From positions 183,594,351 through 183,658,350 of the forward strand of contig NC_133156.1 in NCBI RefSeq assembly GCF_040802235.1: a stretch of 64,000 bases of DNA. Reading direction: 5' to 3'. Position numbers and translations under genes: made by a program. Below, piece by piece: positions 12,736 to 25,560 of this stretch. Position 1 is the first letter of the stretch, and every line of letters starts with the position of its first letter. The DNA comes from Manis javanica (Eukaryota > Chordata > Mammalia > Pholidota > Manidae). The notes beneath the pieces were generated by a model. The model made no database searches and had not been told where the DNA came from. It saw nothing but the letters and a program-made list of their open reading frames with translations.

Positions 12736-13019
12736 CTGTCTCTAGGATCTGTGAGTATATAAACTTTGTTGGTCTCAGACTCTCCTCCATCTCTTCTTGT
12801 GGCTGCACCTGATTGACTGAAAGAATACAAAACAGCGCCTGTGTGTGTCTGTGGGTACCTGTGTTTATGTCTTGCATGGGCCTGGGTTTGTTTGTGTGTG
12901 GCCATAGGAGGAACCCTGGGAAGGCCTTTGGATACAGTGGGGGTTTCCTGACAAGCAGAAAACAGGAGCAGTCTCCATCTATTCCAGTTACTTTAAGCCT
13001 GCTTGCACCTGAGTGTTTG

Positions 13020-13050
13020 TCTCTCTCACACACACACACATACTCACACT
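13020..13050. repeat. CA microsatellite
   Basis: A short (CA)n run within unassigned intergenic sequence. Confidence 0.8.
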
Positions 13051-13319
13051 TTGCTTTCACTGATAGATCCCGAAGGTCTTACTGGATGGGGTCTCATACC
13101 TTTTTTTCTTCTTTCACTGCCAGAATTCCATCCATATTAATATAGATTCACTATAAATTTAATATAGATATAAATTCAATAAATGAAAATTTAAAGATCC
13201 TACAATCCAGTGCTTTCTTAAGAAATTTAACGATAAAAAATTTTTTAAATCATCATCCATGGATAGAATATGAGTGAGGTCACTTGGCTTTAACTAAGCA
13301 GCCAGACTGGTCTCACAGG

Positions 13320-13703
13320 TGTTGGGAGCCGGGGCTATGTCCCTTCCCCCACGTCTGAATGCAGCATGGGAAAGCACAAGCTTGAGAGCAACCGGTGCAG
13401 TCCTTGGAAGTTATCTGCTCACAAAAACATATCTTGTCCTTGAAGATGAGCCAAGACTCCTCGCTCTGAAAATAGGGAGACCTTGAGGATGTGTGAAAAC
13501 ACCTCCCCGCCAGCGCCACCTAAGGTCCAATTATCTCCTGACCCACCCCTTACTTGCTACTTGTATAAATTGAGCCTGTAAACAATAAACTTTGCCAGCT
13601 TGATCAGACATCCTGTCTTGCTGGTCATTCTTTGTGTCCCTTGCTTGTCTCATTTCTGCAGGCGTCTCTGGCACACTCCATGTTCGTCCCGCGGGCCGGG
13701 ACA
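13320..13703 (+). repeat. 5' LTR of the class II ERV
   Basis: A 384-bp LTR with a TATA-like element (gtataaattg, about 13562) and a poly(A) signal (aataaa, about 13584). The primer binding site follows after two bases. Confidence 0.9.
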
Positions 13704-16700
13704 ACTGGCGCCCAACGTGGGGCCCTGGGACTCCTGCTGAAACGTCTGCTCGGAAGCCCTGGCCAGGCATTCTTCTGAGTCATCACACGGGTATTGACCT
13801 GATGTGGACTCTGTGTTGAGGATCACTGCGGATCACCTGTCCGTAATACAGATCCCAGAGAGGTGAGTAGACGCATCACCCAAGCAAGCATCTTAAATAC
13901 CTCTTGTGAGTTCTCACTGATCCCCTCCCTCTAGTTTGCTGCCGCGATTTATTCCTTGTTTTGTCCTCTGGTTGTTCCTCTCTGAAAACCTTGTGCTTAC
14001 TTTGGGCTAATGGTCGTTCACCTCTAGGGCCTGCACAAGGGACTCTGACTACAGAGTCCCTGCCCTAGAGGGTCCGAGCAAGCGGATTATACTTGCCGAC
14101 TGTCCTACGTAAGCAAGGGCTCACCTGAGCTGATGAGAGTGCCTCCAGTAGTTCAGAACATTGGCGTGGTTGCGGCTGCATTAGTATAATTCCAAGTTAC
14201 ATAGAGTTGAAATCCCAGCCGTCCTAATGGGCAACTCACTGAACTCCCACGAGGTATTTCTTAGCGGACTCAAGGAGTCCCTCAGGACATGAGGAGTAAG
14301 GGTTAAAAGAAAAGATCTTAGACAATTTTTTTCCTTTATTCATGAGACCTGCCCCTGGTTTCCCCTCGAAGGCACTATCAATCATAAATGTTGGAAAAGA
14401 GTTGGTGATGCCCTCCAAGACTTTTATCAGACCTTTGGCCCTGAAAAAGACCCTGTTTCAGCATTTTCTTACTGGAACCTTATTCACGACATACTTGAGG
14501 TTCATTCTCAAGATCCTGACATTAAAGATATAATTAAAACAGGAGAAATAGCCCTTAAAGAAAACTCCCGACCACCACCTTATCATTTCCCTGTCATTGA
14601 CCAAGTGTTCCTTGCGTCATCAACTCTCTCCCGCGAGCGTCTGCATATGACAAATGACCTCTCAGTCCTCAGGCACACGGTCAAAAACAGAAAAGAGCAG
14701 ATTCAACTCCTGCAGGCCGTCTGTGATTTAGATCAAGAGCTCTCCAAATTGATTCACATAACTTAACATCCCAAAACCTCCTCAGCAGCCCCAGGGAAGC
14801 CAAACAAGCTTATGACTCAGATCAGGGCTCTGGTAGTGAAAAGTCACACAGTCCCTGCATTTATCAGACAGGCAGGGGCCTCTTGAGGAAAGACAATAGC
14901 TCAGGCAGAAAAACTAGGAAAACTAACTGAGAGCAATTCGATCCCTAAACTCTAAAAAGAAGTATCTTATCTTCTGCACACAAACCTGGTCCCAGTACAA
15001 ACTCTGATTAGAGAGGCTTGGCCCCTGAAAGAAGTATGCAATATAATGTTATGCAGCTAAATATATTCTGCCACAAGGGAAGAGGATAGTCAAGAGTTCC
15101 ATGAACTGCTACAATGTAGAGCTAGTTTTCTGAATTCTTTTAGTGAACATCTATTCTATTTATTAAGTTCATCACTGTCTTTGAGAATTGAGAAGTCTTA
15201 AACTAAACTCCCTGAGATAGAAGAAATTTATCTTCTGCAATACAGCCTGGCTTTAAATGACTGGAGTTAGAATTGTACTTGCATTTCATTTCCAGCCCCC
15301 TAGACACACATGGTCCCTATCAGTTCAGAGCCTTCATCGGCCCTGTTAGTCTGGGGCTGTCTAAACCTTAACCCAGTTATGTAAACTGCTTACCTGTAGA
15401 GTGTATTCTTGAAAACTGAAGTACTTTTCATCAAATAAACTAAGAAGAAAGAAGACCATTGAGTATTAGAAACTCAAATCTTTATGTCAGTTTGTCTGTG
15501 TATATGTATTTGTATGAAGAGTGTCACTAACTAGTCATTATGTCTCGGTCTGTATGTTCGTGTGTCTAAGTGTGTAAAAAATATATATATTTTCTACCTC
15601 CGGAGGGTATTAATAAAATTGATTTAAAAACATGCGCTTGTGAAAGTTGGGCATTCTAAAACTTCCAGAAAATCTAATTAAAAAATATTATGCATTAATG
15701 CTAATTTAAGCTTAACTGAAATGGACATGTCTTTATAGTTATTAGCTGCCAAAGTTTACTTAAAGTCATTTAAGTTGATGTTACCTGTTAAATATTCCAA
15801 GAAAATACTTAAAGAAAGGCTTGACTTTGATGTGTGGTGAAAGTTTTATAAGTAATTTAGCATAGTTGCTAAAAATAAGTAAACAAGTGTAGCAAATAAA
15901 CCTTTTAATAATAATAATACTGTATTAATCTATAACAATGTATATATCATATATCTGCAAACAGCCTGAGAATTTTTGTGGTAACCAAAATTCTTAAAGT
16001 TTGCCAAGTTATTTAAGAAAATAAGATCTTAATATTAAAAAGACTAAGCTAAGTGTTGTTAACAACTATGTAACCTTCTGCATTCACTTTTAAACTTTCT
16101 TATTATCATTCCAGTTAAATAATAAGTGTTATTTAATAACTATAATTCTATTTAGGCAAGTGCCTTAAAAACTTTTGACAACTTCCCAAGACCAAATTTA
16201 AAAAGTATTTTTACCTCTCGATTAACTCTGATGTTTTCCAGAGGGCCCCTGGAACATATCAGTAGAATTTCTTCTCTTCATCAAGAAAATATTTGACTAA
16301 TTTGGCTTATTTACCCGATATATATTTACCTGGAAAGCACTGTCAAAAGGAATAATACTAAACTTTATTATTGAATCTTTCATGTTACATAAACATCACT
16401 CTTCCCCCTAAAGTGCTTAGTCTTGATTCCCAATTAAATTTACCTGTTACTGTAAATGTGTATGTATTAATTGTACTCATGTGCCCTCTTATTATAATTC
16501 TTCAATCAATGTAAAGGTCTTCTGGATATAGACTTCCAAATAGTTGGGTATTTTTGCGTAATAACAAAAGATATCAAGCCCTTTCTCCACACTATCGAGG
16601 TGTTTGTGGTGTGGGACGCATTCTTCCTGCTCTAATAGGCCGCCTGGATATAAGCGCAAGAGACTTCTCCGAGTTCTGCCATCTGACTGTGATGAAAACT

Positions 16701-17583
16701 TGAAACTTTGAGATCCTGTCGCTGTTGCAGTTGCAGCTGCATTCCTCCTGCCAGTTCCTAGACTTGTCATTGGAATGCAGAAAGAGATATCTAAGCTGGC
16801 CTGTGCATATAGCAAAACAACAAATTTGACTGCTTCTGTATTATCTGAACTCAACCAAAAACAGAAAATTGCGAGCTGCAGTGCTTCAGAATCGCGCTGC
16901 TGTGGACCGTCTGATGTTAAAAGAACATGTAAGATGTGATCAGTTTCCAAGAATGTGCTGTTTCAATTTCTCAAACTACTCAAAATCAATTAGATGATAT
17001 CCATCATATTGTCAATAAGTTTTTACAAATGCCTAAGCTATTTAACTAGTTTTTTAGTTTCATTAGATATAACTAGTAATTGTAAGTCTGCCTTTGTTAT
17101 GTATCTAATTTCCTATTGTTAATGTGTATATGCAATTTAACTAGCAGTTTGTTAAAACCTATATATATATTCAAATTATGTCTGTCTTTCGACATGTTCA
17201 AAGAACCCCTGAATAGTGTCTGGCACGCTGTCACACCTCTCTTAACCCTAAGCATTTTATGTCTTCTATTGCTGTTACTAGGGCCTTGTGTCCTTTGCAG
17301 CATGTGGAAACTCATCCAACAAGCCTTAAGAGACCTGCATTATTTGAAATTGCAGACGGCTCCCCCACTTGTAAATCATAAGATCTAAAGTCAAGTATGG
17401 TAGCCAGTGACGGGTAAGATATGGTTGAATAGTAAATACCAACCTAAGACAGGGAGTGGTCGACAGAGGACTATGCCCCCATGACGGGTAAGGATTTACT
17501 TCAACCGTACAACCTAAGACAGGCACATACCTTGACCCAGTCTGAGTTAGGCTGGTTATTTTATTAAAGAAAAAAGGGGGAGA

Positions 17584-17967
17584 TGTTGGGAGCCGGGGCT
17601 ATGTCCCTTCCCCCACGTCTGAACGCAGCATGGGAAAGCACAAGCTTGAGAGCAACTGGTGCAGTCCTTGGAAGTTATCTGCTCACAAAAACATATCTTG
17701 TCCTTGAAGATGAGCCAAGACTCCTCGCTCTGAAAATAGGGAGACCTTGAGGATGTGTGAAAACACCTCCCCGCCAGCGCCACCTAAGGTCCAATTATCT
17801 CCTGACCCACCCCTTACTTGCTACTTGTATAAATTGAGCCTGTAAACAATAAACTTTGCCAGCTTGATCAGACATCCTGTCTTGCTGGTCATTCTTTGTG
17901 TCCCTTGCTTGTCTCATTTCTGCAGGCGTCTCTGGCACACTCCAAGTTCGTCCAGCGGGCCGGGACA
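17584..17967 (+). repeat. 3' LTR of the class II ERV
   Basis: 384 bp, four differences from the 5' LTR. It is preceded by a polypurine tract (about 17569-17583) and followed by the CACAGG duplication. Confidence 0.9.
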
Positions 17968-17973
17968 CACAGG

Positions 17974-20340
17974 AAAGTTAAATGCTACACAAAAAGATCC
18001 AGAGTGTATTCATATGTTGTTTTATCTGGTAATGGAGTGAAAATATTAGATAAAGTAAGTCATTTTACTTTATGAAGAACGAAAAGCACAAACTATGACA
18101 AAATTGTTTAGTAATTAGTTCAAGACAAGAGGCCTAACACAGCGCTGTGATTGTCAAGTAGATGGCAAACCTCCGCATGCACCGTCACTGGTAATCACCA
18201 TCTGTCACGTGGGGCGCCCTCCGCCTTCTGTTCCTCAGCTGGGTCACCACCCCTCAAAGAGAGCCTAGTACGTAGTAATAACCACAATATATGTGTGTTT
18301 CTATTACATGTTTTTTCTTTTTTGAGAAAAAAAATCATCTGCATTATTTTGAGAGTTTGGTTTTGGTTGATTTTAGGATTTTAAGATTGCTTCACAGAAG
18401 AAAAATTTAGAAACCCTGATTTAACCTTATTTTCCATTGGGGAAACTACTCCAGGAAGAGGAAGTGACCTGCCTGAAATACTAGGTTGTTTTTTGTTTCA
18501 GACTCTTAGAAGGAAAAATACAATTGGAGAAGATTCACAGGCATGCCAAGTACCTCCTGGGGACTCTGGAACCCATCAGGGAGTGGTAGGCTGCTGGCAG
18601 TCACAGGAGAGTCAGAAGAACTGAAGCTATTGCTGTAATGTTCAAGATGTTAATTACTTAAAATGGAGAGCTCATCCTTGGGCCTTATTTAGAGATTTTA
18701 TTGTTTTTTAATAAGCATAACCATCTAGAGAGTTTATAAATAACTTTAACAGTCTAATTAGATGAGTCTAATTCATCCACATGCCCTTAGTCCCAGCAAG
18801 ACTGAGGACTGCGTACACTCCCACTCACTGTGACAATGATGGCAGAAGCCACCTAAAGCCAGGTCCGCACAGCTCCACTGTGCACACTGGCATAGTTACA
18901 CAGACCTCATGGAACAAACAACTGGCTCCCAGCTGCTCTGATTTCCCTTGAACTCACACCAAGAAGCAGGTGACAAGTTGCCACCTGGTTATAACCTTTC
19001 ATGTAGTGACCCCTGCCACCAGGAGCTGGAGATGCATGTGAAAACCATGGTGCCAACCTTGGGAGGGTTCTGGCCCCTCTGTTCTCCACGTGCCTGAAGG
19101 TCTTGCCCAAGCCCTCACTCACCCGCAGCAAAGCCCACGGACTGGAGGCAGGCATTTACGCAGATCCCAGCTGTGGACGGGGAGGTGACGCTGTAGAGAA
19201 ACCTAGGATGCAAGGGATGACTAGAGGGGTATATAGGTGGGCACAGGCATGTAAAGGAACCCTGTTGGTGGAGGGAGTCTCAGAGTGATCTAGAGCACTT
19301 ACATTCACACTTGAAGAACGTGTGGGTTTCTTTTGAGGAAAGGAAAGCTCCCAGCTTAAGGCTGCTTTTCCAGACTTGTCCACTGACGTATCCAAGGCTA
19401 TAGTTAGAGAAAATATTTCAATTTCTGGCTTTTAAAAAGTCATTTTGGGATATCACTTAGGGCCTATGTGATGGTAAACACAGATGAGCCCTGAAATCAC
19501 ATGGGAGAATCGATGTATAATTTGGCCTTCTGGATAGTCTAAGACATGCTTATATGTTTTTTAATTACCAACAGGCTAGAAATACTATATTAAGCAATCT
19601 GTATAGAATGCACAAAGAGTAGAATACACTGAGGACCCCCATGTTTCACAAACTCCAGTTGGGGAGCTTTTGGGTAGCCTGAGTGTGGACTTGGACAGCT
19701 GGTTGTGGTCTGTGATGCAGAGAATGAAGGCAGGCATGCAAGACTCAGAGAGCAGTTTGACTCCAGATTAACAAAATTGTTTCCTCATCCTGAGTAAGAG
19801 CATATTTAGATTGATAAACAATGCAGGGGCCTCTGGGCCTCAACTCCGAATGACTGGACCTCCTAAGTTTACCCTAACTGCCCAGCCTGCTCCATCAGCC
19901 ATGAGGGGGTGGCTGGAACCAAGGGGAAGGGTGTTCAAAGGCCCACCAGCTCCATGCACTGAAAAAAGAGGTGGGGGCATGGGGTGAGGAGTAGCTGCTC
20001 ATCCATGAATGGACTCAGGAGGATTGTGGTTGAGGCTGAGCTCACCATAAATGTGGAAGTAGGGAAGGGGTCACCAGGGTCAAGAACACAGGTTGAAGCA
20101 AGTCCAAGCCCTTCAAGGGAGGCAAAAGACAGTCGGGCCCAGTGAAAACCAGGCCATCCTACCCACTGACTCAGCAGCTGCTGATTGAGCAAAGTCAGGG
20201 TGGTATAATCAGAGACTTCCTCCTCAAAACTCTACATTTAAATGTAGACTATAGAAACATGGAAAGATTCCATAATCTTACATAATGTGGAATCTGAAAT
20301 CAGTCAAGAAAAGTACAGGGAAATTAATTACATGGACCAT
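17974..20340. other. Intergenic, mostly unassigned
   Basis: I see no exon with a protein match. About 19755-19905 is a diverged relative of the repeat at 11690-12171. The remainder looks like old unique sequence. Confidence 0.45.
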
Positions 20341-20344
20341 TCTT

Positions 20345-20645
20345 ATTTACTTTTTTCTTTTTCCTTCATCCTTTTTTGTAATTTCGATATAATTGACATA
20401 TAACGTTATATTCATTTCTGGTGTAAAACATAATGATTCAATACTTGTATATATTGCAAAATGATTCACAATAAGTCTAGTTAACATCCATTACCATACA
20501 TTGTTACAAAACTTTTTCTCTTGTGATGAAAACTTTTAAGATCTACTGTCTTAGCAACTTTCAAATATACAATACAGTATTGTTAACTGTAGTCACCACA
20601 CTGTACATTACATCCACATGAGGTCATTCTTCTTAACAAATCTGT
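20345..20645 (-). mobile_element. Old L1 3' UTR, antisense
   Basis: 'ataattgacatataacgtta', 'gtctagttaacatccattac' and 'gtagtcaccacactgtacat' are classic antisense landmarks of L1MA/L1MB-type 3' UTRs. Confidence 0.75.
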
Positions 20646-21723
20646 TAGGATTAACAGGTTTTTTTATTCTAAATAAAACATCAGCAAATAGAGCCCAACA
20701 GTATTTAAAGGAAGTATGTATTAAAACCAACTACACTTTAACTGAAGAATGTAAAAACCATCCTACATCACACATATTATTAATATAATGTATTACATTA
20801 GTAGATTAAGGAAGAAAAGACCTGTATTCCTCTTAATAAATGCATAAAAAGAATGTGTTAACATTCAATGCCATTCTTAGGAAAGAGATGCAACTTTTAG
20901 CAAACTAGGAAAAATAGAAAATTTCCTTAGCTTGATAAAGCTTATTTACCTTTAACCAAAGAAAACATGGTACTTGAACTGAATACTAGATCATTCTGTT
21001 ATGGCCTAGGGTGATTTGCATGGACAGGACAGCAAGAGAAGTAGGAAGGTGTTTTCTACAAGTTAAAGAAGGTGAGAAGAAAAACAATCCCACTGCAGCA
21101 ATCAGATTGTCGGTTCCAAAGACAGAGTGAGACAGGAGAGGTCCTTGGCCAGCAGGTACCGGGCTAGGATGGGCCACGCCCTCGAGAACCAGAATAGCAT
21201 TCTGTGAACAAGGTGGGAAGGAATGCATCTGCTCAGGAAGCTGGGTGCGGCGGGGCTGTCATTAAGGCAATATGGACAGAGCTATGATTATAAATGGACA
21301 ACCTGCCAGGATGAAAACCGAAATCCACAGCACCAACTCCCTGCCATGCAGCCAAGCTTTCCCATGCTGCCCTTTTATCCAACTACTGTATCTGGGCAGT
21401 GTCCTGGCCTTAAGACTTTGTAGGGAAAGCACCTGATAATAAAAATAATAATAATCTAGTGGTGGTGTTGAGTGAACTGAAGTATTACATGAATTGATCA
21501 GTCCCTCTTGCTCATCACTTATGATGGAACATACTAACTTGTATTTTATGTATCTGGAGAAAATTCAGGAGCTCCACATAAATATTCAGAAGAAAATTAC
21601 AATCATTTATAATCCCATCACCCATATAAAACAAACTTAACATTTTATTGTGTAACTTATCAAACTTTCTTCAATGTATATAAATGTTTATATTTTGTAA
21701 AAAATAAAATCAAGATGCACACT
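20646..21723. other. Intergenic, no gene recognised
   Basis: Unassigned, AT-rich intergenic sequence with a short (AAT)n run near 21440. No coding or RNA gene is supported. Confidence 0.4.
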
Positions 21724-21832
21724 TGTCCCGTCCAGCGGGACTTAGTTATTTGTGGGGACGAGGGGGATCCGACCTGAAAGAAAATGGGGGCGAGAGAAGA
21801 GCGAAGGCAAGACAGTATTCTGATCAAGCCTT
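21724..21832 (-). mobile_element. Isolated R-U5-like LTR piece with 6-bp flanking repeats
   Basis: On the minus strand this 109-bp piece starts near the segment that in the ERV at 13320 follows the poly(A) signal (shared 'gcttgatcaga' and 'tgtcttgc'). It ends in CGGGACA, as that LTR does. The hexamer CACACT lies on both sides (21718-21723 and 21833-21838). It therefore looks like only the R-U5 part of a class II LTR. The U3 part is absent. Fossil. Confidence 0.55.
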
Positions 21833-22019
21833 CACACTCCTTTGTTATTTGATTTCTCCACACAACCACATTTAACATATATCTTTCCATGTCAATGAAA
21901 AATACTCCTACAGTGTCATTCTTTATGTCTGCTGGGCACTCCATCATATGCTTTTTATTAGTTATTTCATCAGTTTCCTGTTGTTACACATATAGTTGCT
22001 TCCAAACATGGCCTATTAC

Positions 22020-22308
22020 AAATGCTGTACCAAACATCCTTGTTCACCAGGCAGAAAAAGACAAACACCATATGATTTCACTTATTTGTGGAATATACAA
22101 ACAAAGCAAAACAGAAGGAACAAAACAGCAGTAGATTCAGAGACACTGAGAAGTGACTAGTGGTTACCAGGGGGCAGGGGCTGAAAGGGATAAAAGGGCA
22201 CAGTAATTCACAATCACAAATAAGTTGATCATGGGGACTATTGAAACCACTGTGCTGTGATGACATTTGAAATCAACATAGCAGTGTATATTAGTGATAC
22301 TTTAATTT
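22020..22308 (+). mobile_element. L1 3' end
   Basis: The 'atgatttcacttatttgtgg' and 'gtggttaccagggggcagg' landmarks mark an L1M-type ORF2 end and 3' UTR. The element is interrupted near its end by the insertion at 22309-22439. Confidence 0.7.
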
Positions 22309-22439
22309 AATTAATTAATTAATTTATTTATTGGTATCATTAATATACAATTACATGAGAAACACTGTGGTTACTAGATTCCCCCCATTATCAAGTCCCC
22401 ACCACATACCCCATTACAGTCACTGTCCATCAGCACAGC
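22309..22439 (-). mobile_element. Very short L1 3' end insertion, antisense
   Basis: The complement of the young L1 3' UTR with an ATTA-rich head (its tail). It is flanked by the 11-bp duplication TACTTTAATTT (22298-22308 and 22440-22450). It is 131 bp, so strongly 5'-truncated. Confidence 0.8.
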
Positions 22440-22450
22440 TACTTTAATTT

Positions 22451-24035
22451 TAAAAAAAGAAAATTTCTTGTTCACACAGCTTTCCAAACATGTCTGATTA
22501 TTTCCCTAGGCTCCTCCTTTGAAAGGAATTGTTGGGTCAAGGAGTTTTCGTGTATTTATGGCTTTTGATATACATTGCCAATGGCCTTGCGGAACAGACA
22601 AGTCTTCACTTTACATTTACATCATTAAGCCCTTACTCCATTTACATCACCACCATTGTATAAGTGTTCCTTTCTCTGCGTGTTTCCTCCATAATTGGTT
22701 TTATCCTGCTATCTAACAAGCTGAGCAGTGATATAAAGAACAGTGGTTTGTTGAACACTGCCATTGAAAAGCACAGGAGGCGGCAGCAATGAGCAAATTT
22801 CTTCCTATCATCCCAGGCCTCCAGACTACATTCATCCCATCCACGTCCCAAATATAAGTAAATAGAAAAGAATTCTGGTCTATCTAGTGCCATTGTTTGT
22901 CTCTGACAGAGTGTCTAGGAGTGTTATGGCTGAGGGCATGGTGTGGTGTGCAGGAGGGGTGGGGAAGAAATCCAGACTGCATAACTAACCATCCAGGACC
23001 CTGAAAAGGCTCAGGCTTGTTTCCAGTGAGTCAGCCCTGGCTTGGGCCAGACAAGATCTTGGACCCTGAAACCTCGTTTCCTGTTCCCAAAGCACCAAGA
23101 CAAAAACACAAACAGGTAACTGACCCTGCTAAAATGAAAGTCAACTCTGTTTCCACCATGACTCCTATTTGGTTTCCAACTACAGTCAGGAATCATTTTT
23201 CATAAATACTAAAGAACCCTTCACTTGTATACATAAACTAGCAAGTCTGCGTTACTCAAGGACTTTTAAATTCATTTTAACATGATTAACTAGGCTCCTA
23301 TAAGTAGGACTTGGAGAGAGTCAGCCTGACATTTTAGGAACAAGGGAAAAAGGCAAGGAGTTTCAATTGTGCAGAAAGAAACAATTCTCAGTGGAATTTG
23401 GAGACATAAGTATTAACAGTAAGCCAGTCATTATGGAGATTCCCTATAGTCTGGAGTCAGTTTATCTGGGTTGGAATTCTAGTCCCACCAATTCTAACTT
23501 CTAAGTGTTCAGTGTTTGGCATGTGGCTTCACCTCCTTAGACTTTAGTTTTCTGCCCTGAGAGAAAAGTGGATAACAAAGTACTCACCTGATTGCATTGT
23601 TGTGGAAATAAATAAAATAATCCATGAAAAGACTTAAAACAGAGCCTGGCACATTGTAATAATAGCTAGCATCACCCTGATTCCAAAGACTCCTGGGAGC
23701 CACCTCCCGTCTGGCTTGGATTAGATGGTGATGTCAAAAGGATGTCTCAGACAGTGGTTTCTAGGGAGTTACCAGCACATAGGCTAGAAGGGGCATGGTG
23801 TTTGAAAAATACAGCTTTCTTGAAAGGACTCAGGTTGAGTAAAGCATCTCACTGCCTTCAAACCAGAAATCTTCCAGTGCTGAAGGCAGCAAGTGCCTAA
23901 ATTCCTATGTCAGGACCCCTTTCCTTGTGCTCCCCCCTCATCAGTCTCCTTTTCTACTCCAGGCTCCACGTCAGCAGAACCACTTGGGTTCCTTTAAGCT
24001 TCAAGCTCTTTCACACTGTTTTGTCCATGGCCGCT
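22451..24035. other. Intergenic with a MIR
   Basis: About 23433-23665 matches a full-length-like MIR SINE ('agtctggagtcag' start, 'gagcctggcacattg' end). The rest is unassigned intergenic sequence with no gene seen. Confidence 0.5.
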
Positions 24036-24039
24036 CCCC

Positions 24040-24300
24040 ATGCATGGCATGGCATTCTCTTCCCCATCCTGGATGCCAGGCAAATACCTGCTTGTCTCTT
24101 CTAAGAAAGCTTTCCTGAGATCCTGGACCGCTCACTTCCTTCCTGCACCCCGGCCCCCCACTACAGCTCATCTCTGTCAGCATTGCCTGGGTCTGTCCCC
24201 TTCCCATTCACTGATGCTCCCCTGTGGAGCCCCACTCCTAGCACGGAGTCCCCTGTCTAGCGGGCACCCAATACGTGTTTACTAAATGAACGCATACTAA
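24040..24300 (+). mobile_element. L2 3' region
   Basis: The text resembles an L2 3' end, closing with 'cacccaatacgtgtttact'. It is ancient. Confidence 0.5.
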
Positions 24301-24424
24301 AGTTGTGGATGGGGGTGTGGCGTTCCAGATAGAACTGTTCTAGGAGCTCCAAGGCAGCTCGCTGTTGCTGGCACATTGATGTTTCATTGTCAGTTGATAT
24401 CTGTAGCCCCTGCCCTGAATTTGA

Positions 24425-24945
24425 GGCTAATAACTTTTTACTAGAAATAAATGTACCAACAATCCAAAAATTCGACCTCTAGATATTTACGCAAGAGAAA
24501 TGGAAATCTGAGTCTACAAAAGACTTGCTCAAGGATGTTCAGTTACCAGTTTATTCAGAACAGGTAATAAGAAAAGGCCCAAATATCCGTCAACAGGGGA
24601 ATGAAGAAACAAATGGTAGTATGTCCACTCAATGGAATACTATTCAGCAGCAAGAAGAAATCAACAGTATGGCTCCATCGCGAAAGCATTATGCTAGGTG
24701 AAGAAGCCAGACACAAAAAGAGCACATACTGCACAATCACATATAAATATGTGTATAGTATATATGAGTGTGTGTGTTTTATGTATATCAGAAAACAGAT
24801 CAGTTGTTGCCTGCGAAAGAGGGGAAAAATGGGAGTGGGGAGATTGGGAAAAAAGGGCACAGTTAGTTAAAACTAATCAAGTTGTACGCCTAAGATCTGG
24901 GCAATTATCTGTTAATTATATTACATTTTTAAAAATAATTTGAAG
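24425..24945 (+). mobile_element. Old L1 ORF2 end and 3' UTR
   Basis: 'caatggaatactattcagc' and 'attatgctaggtgaagaagcc' are conserved L1 ORF2 landmarks. A (TG)n/AT stretch and an A-rich end follow. It lies immediately upstream of the FAM136A CpG island. Confidence 0.8.
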
Positions 24946-24984
24946 TTAGAGAGGAAAAGGACAGAAGGAGAGACAGGAGGGAGA

Positions 24985-25560
24985 AAGGCAGTAGTGCTCG
25001 CAGGGCGTAGGCGCGGGGTATCAGGCTGACGCCCTCGGGTGCCCTAGGCAGCCGGAGCCGCGGTTGGGAGGCGGGACGAGCGCGGCAGGGGTTCCCGACG
25101 TCTGTTCCAAGGACGGGTGCAGTTGCTCCTCTCGGACGCCAGGCGGCAGCGTGGGCCGGAAAGGGCGGGCCGCGGTGACCCAAGACGCGACGGCGAGGGG
25201 GCGGGGCCGTGCGCCGAAGTTCACGTGGGCGCCGGCGGGGCAGGGTGTAGCGCGGGGTCGCCATGGCGGAGCTGCAGCATCTCCGGGTGCAGGAGGCGGT
25301 GGACTCCATGGTGACGAGTCTGGAGAAAGAGAACATCCGGAAGATGCAGGTAGCGAGGCTGGGGCCGATCGGGAGGAGCCCAGGCAGTCCGGGATCACCA
25401 GCGCCTCCCCGCGCCGCTGCTCCCCTCCCGGCCGACCTGGAGCGGGGGCTGCCTGGGTTCGCCGCGGCGCTCTCGGAAGCACACCTCATCCTCAGCAGAA
25501 CTTCTGGAGCCTCGGCTGAGCAGATGAAATCTGTGCGCCCTCGCCACTCGCAAAGCCGTT
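24985..25560 (+). promoter_or_regulatory. FAM136A: FAM136A CpG-island promoter
   Basis: GC- and CpG-rich sequence starts just after an old L1 and covers exon 1. A GC box (gggggcgggg) lies near 25197-25206 and an E-box CACGTG at 25222-25227, both 35-70 bp upstream of the start codon. There is no TATA box, as expected for a housekeeping promoter. Confidence 0.75.

Larger units (their letters stand above)
13320..17967 (+). mobile_element. Young class II (betaretrovirus-like) ERV, broken
   Basis: A provirus with two 384-bp LTRs (13320-13703 and 17584-17967) beginning TGTTGGGAGCC and ending GGGACA. They differ at four positions by eye (about 1%). The 6-bp duplication CACAGG flanks it (13314-13319 and 17968-17973). 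The primer binding site TGGCGCCCAACGTGGGGC (13706-13723) fits tRNA-Lys, as in betaretroviruses and HERV-K. A polypurine tract ends at 17583. A gag-like remnant lies at about 14220-14770, and a remnant like the betaretroviral transmembrane envelope at about 16690-17020. The interior is about 3.9 kb, well short of a full provirus, and coding capacity is lost. At an assumed 2-2.5 x 10^-9 substitutions per site per year, 1% LTR divergence suggests roughly 2-3 million years. Confidence 0.9.

Noticed and set aside
16492-16950. Minus-strand open frame of 152 codons
   Set aside because: It lies antisense within the ERV interior and has no protein resemblance.
24929-25489. Minus-strand open frame of 186 codons at FAM136A exon 1
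   Set aside because: A GC-rich CpG-island shadow with no recognisable domain.
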